A stretch of DNA of 53,112 nt from Comamonadaceae bacterium (lineage in GTDB: Bacteria; Pseudomonadota; Gammaproteobacteria; Burkholderiales; Burkholderiaceae_C), in contig JAAFIW010000028.1 in NCBI GenBank assembly GCA_013297875.1, positions 1 through 53,112 of the forward strand. Direction: 5' to 3'. Every line of letters begins with the position of its first letter. Within the stretch, counting starts at the first letter, position 1. Below the pieces are notes generated by a model. That model was not told where the DNA came from. It saw only the letters and a program-made list of their open reading frames with translations, and did no database searches. A program made the position numbers and the translations under genes. Positions 27,710 to 35,100 of this stretch are shown here, piece after piece.

Positions 27710-28441
27710 TCAATTCGTGCCATCCGGCACGAACACATAGCCCACACCCCACACGGTCTGGATGTAGCGCGGCGAAGCAGCGTCCAGCTCCACCAGCTTG
27801 CGCAGGCGCGAGACCTGCACGTCCAGGCTGCGGTCAAACGGCTCGAACTCGCGGCCACGGGCCAATTGAGCCAGTTTTTCGCGCGACAGCGGCTGGCGCG
27901 GGTGACGCACCAGAGCCTTGAGCATCGCGAATTCGCCGGTGGTCAGCGGCAGCTCTTCGCCGTTTTTGCGTAGCGCGCGCGATCCCATGTCGAAATTGAA
28001 CGGGCCAAAGTTCACCACCTCGTTTTCGCTGGATGGCGCACCAGGCGCTTCCTGCGTGGGGCGGCGGCGCAGCACCGCGTGCACGCGGGCCAGCAGCTCG
28101 CGGGGGTTGAAGGGTTTGCCCAGGTAGTCGTCGGCACCCACTTCCAGGCCCACGATGCGGTCCACGTCTTCGCCTTTGGCCGTCAGCATGATGATGGGCG
28201 TGCGGTCGTTGGCAGCGCGCAGGCGGCGGCAAATGCTCAAACCGTCTTCACCCGGCATCATCAGATCGAGCACGATCAAATCAGCCGTTTCGCGCAGCAT
28301 CAGCCGGTTCAGCGCCTTGCCGTCTTCGGCCAGGATCACCTCGAAGCCCTCTTGCGTCAGGTAGCGGCGCAGCAGGTCGCGAATGCGGGCATCGTCATCA
28401 ACGACCAGAATTTTGTCGGTACGGGCAGCGGTTGCAGACAT
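27710..28441 (-). CDS. ompR: OmpR-type response regulator
   Basis: A 243-residue DNA-binding response regulator. Receiver domain ~9-122 with acidic pair DDD, phospho-Asp in LIVLDLMMPGEDG and the conserved KPF. The winged-helix effector domain at ~140-237 (LPLTTGEFAMLKALVRHPRQ, SLDVQVSRLRKLVE, IQTVWGVGYVFVPDG) is OmpR/PhoB type. It probably controls porin and envelope genes in response to the adjacent EnvZ. A palindrome with TTGTAACA arms lies 20 bp upstream of its start codon and may be an autoregulatory site. Confidence 0.95.
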   Translation of the reverse strand: MSATAARTDKILVVDDDARIRDLLRRYLTQEGFEVILAEDGKALNRLMLRETADLIVLDLMMPGEDGLSICRRLRAANDRTPIIMLTAKGEDVDRIVGLEVGADDYLGKPFNPRELLARVHAVLRRRPTQEAPGAPSSENEVVNFGPFNFDMGSRALRKNGEELPLTTGEFAMLKALVRHPRQPLSREKLAQLARGREFEPFDRSLDVQVSRLRKLVELDAASPRYIQTVWGVGYVFVPDGTN

Positions 28442-28460
28442 GAAAAAAGCCTTTCGGTAT

Positions 28461-28484
28461 TTGTAACAGCGGCCATTGTTACAA
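28461..28484. promoter_or_regulatory. TTGTAACA-N8-TGTTACAA palindrome upstream of ompR
   Basis: Perfect 8-bp arms at 28461-28468 and 28477-28484. TGTAACA resembles the half-site known for OmpR in enterobacteria, although those sites are usually direct repeats. Its position just before the ompR start suggests autoregulation (inference). Confidence 0.45.
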
Positions 28485-28629
28485 CTTTAAAATCGAAAAA
28501 ACCGGAAAAGGGGCTTTGCTTTTCACAGAGTTACATCTGTTGCCCCAGTCTTCATCTGCTTTGCCAAGCCGCAGTGAACGGCCGTTAGGCTTGGCGCGTT
28601 GAATATGAAACCCACCAAAGGAGCACACG

Positions 28630-30237
28630 ATGCAATGGTTTCCCTACGCGGTCATGCTGGCCCTGGGCCTGCTGGCCGCTTCAGCAGACGCTGCACCGAG
28701 TCAACTCAATCCCCAGGAGGCGCGCCACCTGCTGGTGCGCACGGGCTTTGCACCCACCCAAGCGCAGGTGCAGGCCATTACCGGCCAAAGCGCTGAGCGG
28801 GCGGTCAATGACATCCTGGCCCGCGCCAAGGGGGCCAGGCCCCTGAGCCCGCCACCCGGTTTCGTGGCCCTGCCCCCGCCCATTCCCTACAGTTTGCTCA
28901 AAACCCAGGACGAGCGACAGGCCGCGCGCCAGCAGCAGCTACGCGAAGGCCTGGAGCTGAAAACCTGGTGGATGCGCGAGATGATCGAATCAACAGCGCC
29001 GCTGCAAGAGCGCATGACGCTGTTCTGGCACAACCACTTTGCCACCTCGCAGCAAAAAGTGGTGCGCTCGCATGCCATGTGGAACCAGCACCAACTGCTG
29101 CGCCAGCACGCCCTGGGCAACTTCAGCACCCTGCTGCACGCGGTGGCCAAAGACCCGGCCATGCTGGTGTATCTGGACGGTGCCAACAGCCGCAAGGAAG
29201 CACCCAACGAGAACTTTGCCCGCGAGGTGATGGAGCTGTTCACTATCGGCGAAGGCGGTGGCTACACCGAGGCCGACATCAAGGAAGCCGCCCGCGCGTT
29301 CACCGGCTGGAGTGTGGAGCGCGACGACTTCTCATTCAAATTCCGTCCCGCTTTTCATGACAACACCAACAAAACCCTGCTCGGCAAAACCGGCAACTTC
29401 GATGGCGACGCCGCGCTGGACGTGATGCTGGCCCAACCTGCCGCTGCGCGCTTTGTCACCACCAAGCTGTGGAAAGAGTTCGTCTCACCCAAGCCGGACG
29501 AGCAAACGGTGGCAGTGGTTGCCCAGCGCTTTCGGGCCAGCCAATACGATACCACCACCGTGCTGCGCGAGCTGCTGCTGTCCGATGCGTTTTGGGCCGA
29601 GGCCAATCGCGGCAGCCTGATCAAATCGCCGGTGGACCTGGTAGTGGGCACGGTGCGCCAGTTTGGCTTTTCCTACACCGATGCCATGCCCTTTGTGTTG
29701 AAAAGCGCCCAACTGGGACAAAACCTGCTCATGCCACCCAATGTGAAAGGCTGGCCCGGCTACACCGACTGGATCAACGCCACCAGCTTGCTGGAGCGCA
29801 AGCGCTTCACCGAGCAGCTGTTTCGCGCGGTGGAGTTCAAGGCCGAAGCAGGCCTTGGCATGCAGGCTGATGCGAATAGCGCGATGACCGCCCCAACGAT
29901 GCCCGCAGACATGCAGGGCGGCAACATGCGCCAGACCATGATGGCCAATTTTTCTGGCGGTGCCAGCGGCCCTGCCAGCACCCGCGCCGCCCTGAACCTG
30001 CTGGGCCGCGAGGGCGTGATGCGCGTGGCCCAGGGCATGACCAAAATCACGTTTGACTCCGACCGCTTCCTGGCTTCTTACGGTGGCCATACCGACCGGG
30101 AGCCCGGTTTGGAAACAAAACAGGCACTCGCCCACGATTTGCTTGCTCAAGCAGCTACACAAAACATAGCACCCGGAACGGTGGGCGTGGCCTGGCTTCG
30201 CATGCTCACGCTGGATCCGGCGTATCAGTTGAAGTAG
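28630..30237 (+). CDS. DUF1800 domain protein
   Basis: A 535-residue protein with a signal peptide (MQWFPYAVMLALGLLAASAD then AAPSQ). The DUF1800 core is clear: EARHLLVRTGFAPT near the N-terminus, MTLFWHNHFATSQQKV, ENFAREVMELFTIG, YTEADIKEAARAFTGW and PPNVKGWPG. Function of the family is unknown; it is usually paired with a DUF1501 protein, as here (66 bp downstream). A good ribosome binding site (AAAGGAG) lies eight bases before the ATG. Residues ~498-514 (AHDLLAQAATQNIAPGTVG) are an in-frame copy of the dispersed repeat near the C-terminus. Likely exported to the periplasm. Confidence 0.9.
   Translation: MQWFPYAVMLALGLLAASADAAPSQLNPQEARHLLVRTGFAPTQAQVQAITGQSAERAVNDILARAKGARPLSPPPGFVALPPPIPYSLLKTQDERQAARQQQLREGLELKTWWMREMIESTAPLQERMTLFWHNHFATSQQKVVRSHAMWNQHQLLRQHALGNFSTLLHAVAKDPAMLVYLDGANSRKEAPNENFAREVMELFTIGEGGGYTEADIKEAARAFTGWSVERDDFSFKFRPAFHDNTNKTLLGKTGNFDGDAALDVMLAQPAAARFVTTKLWKEFVSPKPDEQTVAVVAQRFRASQYDTTTVLRELLLSDAFWAEANRGSLIKSPVDLVVGTVRQFGFSYTDAMPFVLKSAQLGQNLLMPPNVKGWPGYTDWINATSLLERKRFTEQLFRAVEFKAEAGLGMQADANSAMTAPTMPADMQGGNMRQTMMANFSGGASGPASTRAALNLLGREGVMRVAQGMTKITFDSDRFLASYGGHTDREPGLETKQALAHDLLAQAATQNIAPGTVGVAWLRMLTLDPAYQLK
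30124..30172 (+). repeat. Dispersed repeat inside the DUF1800 gene, copy 7
   Basis: TTGCTTGCTCAAGCAGCTAC then ACAAAACATAGCACC. Translated in frame without a stop codon. Confidence 0.75.
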
Positions 30238-30303
30238 TCATCAGACGAATTTTTTGAACGCAGGGGACGCAAAGGTCGACAACCCTCACCCAGGACAAAC
30301 ACC

Positions 30304-31479
30304 ATGAAACGCCGTGACTTCACCGCCCTGCTTGCTGCCTCAAGCATGGCCGCCCACATGCCCACTTGGGCGCAAGCTGCAAGCCAATCCACTGCCCGCC
30401 CGGCCGACCGCATCCTCATCCTCATCGAACTCAAAGGCGGCAACGACGGCTTGAACACCGTTGTGCCTTTTGCCGACCCGGCCTACTACCAGCTTCGCAA
30501 CAGCGTGGCCCTGCCCAAAGAAGAGGTGCTGCAACTCGAGGCCAAAACAGGCCTGCACCCGCAGCTCAAACCTTTGACCGCGCTGTGGGACAAAAAAGAG
30601 CTGGCCATCGTGCAGGGCGTGGGTTACCCGCAGCCCAATCTGTCGCACTTTCGCTCGATTGAAATCTGGGAAACCGCGTCCAAAGCCAACGAATACCTGG
30701 ACGACGGCTGGGTCACACGCGGCATGAAAGGCGGCTATGCAGGCCAGAACGCCTTCACCGCCGAAGGTGTGCTGATTGGCAGCGGCGACTTTGGCCCGCT
30801 GGCCGGTGCCCGCGCCGTGTCGCTGAACAACCCGGAAGCCTTCGTCAACCAGGCCCGTTTTGCCATGCCCACTGCCGCCCAGGGCAATGCCGCGCTGCAG
30901 CACCTGCTGCGGGTGGAAAACGACGTGACCCAAGCCGCCCAGGGCTTGCGTGGCGACAAATTCAACTTCACCACCGAGTTCCCGGCCGGTGGGTTTGGGA
31001 ACAGCGTGCGCGCCGCCGCCCAGGTGGTGGCCTCGCAAAAAGGCAAGACCGGCGTGCCCGTGATCACCCTCACCCTGGGCAGCTTTGACACCCACCAAAA
31101 CCAGCTACCGGCCCACGCCAACCTGCTGCGCCAACTGGCCGAAGGCATGGTGGCGCTAAAAGGCGCACTGACCGAACTGGGCGCCTGGGATCGCACCCTG
31201 GTGATGACCTTCAGCGAATTTGGCCGCCGCCCCCGACAAAACCAGAGCAACGGCACCGACCACGGCACCGCCGCCCCACACTTCATCGCAGGCGGTGCCG
31301 TGCGCGGCGGCTGGTACGGCCAGGCCCCTGATCTGACGCGACTGGACAGCACCCAGAACCTGCTCTACACCACCGACTTTCGCCAGCTTTACGCCAGCGT
31401 GGCGCGGGACTGGTGGGGCATCAAACCCGAGGCCGTGGTGAGGGGCAACTTTGAGCCGCTGGGGTTTTTGCGGGCTTGA
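30304..31479 (+). CDS. DUF1501 domain protein
   Basis: A 391-residue member of the DUF1501 family (alkaline-phosphatase/sulfatase-like fold). The N-terminus is a Tat-type signal (MKRRDFTALLAASSMAAHMP). Seen: ELKGGNDGLNTVVPFADPAY, QGVGYPQPNLSHFRSIEIWE, FDTHQNQ and the C-terminal MTFSEFGRRPRQNQSNGTDH followed by GTAAPHF; these Asp/His residues are the likely metal ligands of the family. The catalysed reaction is unknown. Pairing with DUF1800 is conserved in many bacteria. The next gene starts 26 bp downstream. Confidence 0.9.
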   Translation: MKRRDFTALLAASSMAAHMPTWAQAASQSTARPADRILILIELKGGNDGLNTVVPFADPAYYQLRNSVALPKEEVLQLEAKTGLHPQLKPLTALWDKKELAIVQGVGYPQPNLSHFRSIEIWETASKANEYLDDGWVTRGMKGGYAGQNAFTAEGVLIGSGDFGPLAGARAVSLNNPEAFVNQARFAMPTAAQGNAALQHLLRVENDVTQAAQGLRGDKFNFTTEFPAGGFGNSVRAAAQVVASQKGKTGVPVITLTLGSFDTHQNQLPAHANLLRQLAEGMVALKGALTELGAWDRTLVMTFSEFGRRPRQNQSNGTDHGTAAPHFIAGGAVRGGWYGQAPDLTRLDSTQNLLYTTDFRQLYASVARDWWGIKPEAVVRGNFEPLGFLRA

Positions 31480-31505
31480 TGGGTTGCTGCTGACCGGCGA
31501 GCTGA

Positions 31506-32033
31506 ATGTCCGACGCCGATGCCATGCCAATTCGTTGGGCGCATGCTTTGGCTGCAACTCACCACGCCGCCATGCAAATTTATACCCACCTCATCACCAT
31601 CTGGATGCGCGGTTACTGCATGGCGCTGCTGTTGGCAGCGCTGGTGCTACCTTCCGCGCAGGCAGCGCAACCGGCGCTGGCTCCAGCTGACGAGAAAGCA
31701 GTGGTGGCCGTGGTGCAGGCCCAGCTAGACGCGTTTGCAGCAGACGATGCCAGCAAGGCTTTTTCGTTTGCGGCACCCACCATTCAAAAGATGTTTGGCT
31801 CTGCGCCACGTTTTCTGGCCATGGTGCGCGAGCAATACCCGGTGGTGTACCGGCCTTCGTCCACCGCTTTTTTCAAACCCGAACGCCAGGACGACCAGGT
31901 GCTGCTGCGCGTGTCGATGAGCGATGCCGATGGCGGCCAATGGTTAGCGGTCTACAGCCTGCAACAGCAAAAAGACAAGCGCTGGCGCATTGCAGGCTGC
32001 GTGGTGGTGCCAAACAATGGCCGTCGCACCTGA
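31506..32033 (+). CDS. DUF4864-like exported protein
   Basis: Up to 175 residues. A hydrophobic signal-like segment (MRGYCMALLLAALVLPSAQA) begins at 31605; starts at 31506, 31572 or 31605 are all possible, and only the first has a weak upstream GGCGAG. The mature part (VVQAQLDAFAADDASKAFSF, FLAMVREQYPVVYRPSS, KRWRIAGCVVV) fits the DUF4864 family, a small NTF2-like fold of unknown role. It probably shares a transcript with the DUF1800/DUF1501 pair. Confidence 0.7.
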   Translation: MSDADAMPIRWAHALAATHHAAMQIYTHLITIWMRGYCMALLLAALVLPSAQAAQPALAPADEKAVVAVVQAQLDAFAADDASKAFSFAAPTIQKMFGSAPRFLAMVREQYPVVYRPSSTAFFKPERQDDQVLLRVSMSDADGGQWLAVYSLQQQKDKRWRIAGCVVVPNNGRRT

Positions 32034-32050
32034 CCAGAGGGCGTGCGCTC

Positions 32051-32116
32051 TGCTATTTAATTCGTAGCTGCTCGAGCAATGAATCTCTGGGCTGAAACCA
32101 TTTTTTGCTCAAAACT
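32051..32116 (-). repeat. Dispersed repeat, copy 8 (3' flank of the STAND cassette)
   Basis: TTCGTAGCTGCTCGAGCAAT then GAATCTCTGGGCTGAA and TTTTTTGCTCAAAA. This variant is nearly identical to the copy at 37556-37617 on the other side of the STAND operon, in the same orientation. Confidence 0.85.
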
Positions 32117-32192
32117 ACGAGTCCGCTGAATACGCCGGCAAGATTAGGGCTGGCGGCTCATTTAGCTTGAAACAGCAGGCGTTGCGCTTGGG

Positions 32193-35100
32193 TCAGTCAT
32201 AGACATCCAGCGGCAGCTGCGTCCACTGGCCAGGGGCGCTGGGGTGGTCCCAGATGCGCCAGGCCAGCATGCGCCAGGCGTCGCCGCTGGCGCTGAGCAG
32301 AGCACCGCCGTCGGTTGCTGGGGATTTGTCGAATTCGGGCAGTCCGGTTTCGGTGGCGGGTGGGCGCCAGGTGGCGTGGCTGGGCACGGTGCCTAGGGTG
32401 CCGGCCCAGTGGGCTCTTAGTTGCTGTCCAGTAGCCGCATCCCAAAGTCGCAACGTAGTGTCATCCGAGCCAGAGATGATGTGCTTACCGTCTTGTGAGA
32501 ATGCAACACTGTTTACCCAGTCGCTATGCCCCTTCAAGACGCGTACTAACATTCCGCTGGTGACATCCCAAATTCGCACGGTGTTGTCGTAGGAACCTGA
32601 TGCGACGAGACTGCCATCGCCCGAACTCGACACGCTGGTTACCCAATTGTCATGACCAGTCAGCGTATGTAGCAATTGTCCGGTCGTGATATCCCAAAGT
32701 CGGACAGTCGCGTCCAAGGATCCAGCAGCGATTCGCATGCTGTTACCCAAAAAAGCCACGCTTGTAACAGCGTCCTCAACACCAAGTAAAGCTCTTTGCA
32801 GTTGTCCAGTTTTTGTATTCCAAACACGCACGGTCTTGTCACGAGAACCGGATACTACGTGAGTGCCATCGTGCGAAAACGCAACGCTGGTTGCGCCATC
32901 ACCATGATTTTTCAATATATGCAGCAACTGTCCGGTTTCAATATTCCAAATCCGAACAGTACGGTCAAACGAACTTGAGGCAATGCGCGTCCCATCAGCT
33001 GATAAGGCGATTCCAGTTAGCCCTGCCTGATGGCCAGTCAGCGTGCGCAGCAATTTTCCAGTACCCGTATCCCAAACCAGTATGGTGTTGAAGCGAGTAC
33101 CCGAAACCGTGTAGGCCCCGTGTGCAGTATATTCGATGCTGGTTACAAGGAGATCAAGCCGGGAGAAAGTGTTCAATAATTCCCCGGTTGCGATATCCCA
33201 CAGTCTTTGGGTTTTGCCTTTGGAGCAGGAAGCGATACAAGCGCCGTCCCGCGCAAACGCGACACTGTTTACCCCAAAGTCCTGCTGGGTAAGTGTGTGC
33301 AATGGTCGTCCGTTAATGCCATCCCGCAGCCATACACTGCCATCATCGTCGCCGTACGCTATATGAGTGGAGCTGTTTGAAAATGCCACGCACTTCACGG
33401 GAGCTTGACTTGAGAGTATGCTCAGTAGCCATTGTCCAGTTGTGATGTCGAAAACCCGCACGGTATTCCCGTCACTTGAGGCAATTCGTGAGCCGTAGCC
33501 CGAAAATGCCAGGCTGTTAACCCCAATATCATGCTCGGTTAAATTGTTTAGCCACCGACCAGTACCGGCATTCCAAATTCGCACTGTGCGGTCGGACGAG
33601 CCCGATACGATGCAAGCGCCATCGCTGGTAAACCCGACGCTTGTGACCCTATTGCTATGCCCAACCATGGTTTGCTGCAACCGCCCTGTGGCCGTACACC
33701 AAAGTCGCACAGTATGGTCATGGGAGCCAGAGGCGATACTTGCTCCATCGATTGAAAATGCCACGCTGCTGATCTCATTGCTGTGCCCAGTTAGCCTATG
33801 TAGTAACTGCCCGGTAGCAACATTCCATAGCCAAACTGAGCCGTTAGTTGAACCAGCAGCAATATTCCCATCACTCGAAAATGCCACGCAAGTAAACCAA
33901 CCGTCCTGACTTGTAAGGCTGTGTAGCATCAGCCCGGCGGCTGCATCCCAAATCCGTACCATCCCGTCGCGGCTACTGGAGGCGATGCGCGAATCATCGT
34001 ATGACCAAGCCACGCCAGTAACAACAAATTGATGCCCTGCTAAGGTTTGCAACAACTCTCCGGTAGAAGCGTCCCAAAGCCGCACAGTGGCATCGTCGGA
34101 GCCGGAGGCCAAGCGGCTGCCGTGCCTTGAAAACGCCACGCTGTTTATTGAGTAGGTACGGCTTCTATCGCCATCCCGCCTGTGACCATTCATAAAGGTT
34201 AGTTGCGCATCAGAAACGCCCGGTGGAGGCGGGCTTGCGCCCTGCAAACGGAGACTCGCCTCACTTTGTGTGTCTTTGCAACCCACCACCTGCACCCGAT
34301 ACCTCTTCCCCTCCGGCTCCCACTCCGCCTGCCTCAAATCACACTGTCGAAGCACAGTTCCCACCAAACTCGCCTTCTGCCATTGCGTCCCCGTGGCGCT
34401 GCAATGCTGAAACGCCGCCACATCGAGCACCGCCCCGTCAAACCGGCTGCCATCCAGTCGCACATGGTGGAACTGCGCTGCGCGCAATTGGGCACTTGAA
34501 AAATCGCAGGCTTGCATGGGCAGCAGCGGCTGGTCGGGTGGCTGAATGGGGTTGCCAAACACCCACTCGCTCAGTTCAGCACCAGTGAGTACAAAACCAG
34601 CTAGCAAGGGTCTAGGGGCAAGGTCACCCGGCTTGCCGATCAATGCGTACTTCAGCATCAATTCCGAGGCTTGAGGCCGATAGGCGGTGCGCCAAGTATT
34701 CAGTGTGGTCTGCAAGCTGGGCGCAATTGGCTGCTCAAGCTTCAGGCGCTCTTGATCCAGCGCAAGCAGTTCGCCCAAGAAATGCAGGGTTTCCGCGCTG
34801 GGGATGGGCAACGCCCAGTGCTCGGGCAGGTTGGCCATCACCGCGTCAGCCAAATAGCGGGCGAGAAAAAACTCCGCCAGCGAGCTGTGGGCAAAGCGGA
34901 AACCTTCGGCTTGTTGCTCGCCATCCCCGTCTTGCCGCACCACGAAGGTGGCGGTGCGCAGGTCTTCTTCGAGCTTGATCTGGTTGTAGGCGGCGGGGGC
35001 GTAGCGCTGGGCCAAATCGGGCTGGGTTTCGCGCCACTGGTGAAACCAGGTGTGCAGGGCCTGGTAGCCAAGCGAACGCACTTTGCTTTTCCATATGTGC

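Noticed and set aside
26113-27921. 602-codon plus-strand open frame opposite envZ/ompR
   Set aside because: Both minus-strand genes are strongly recognisable; this is a shadow frame produced by high GC.
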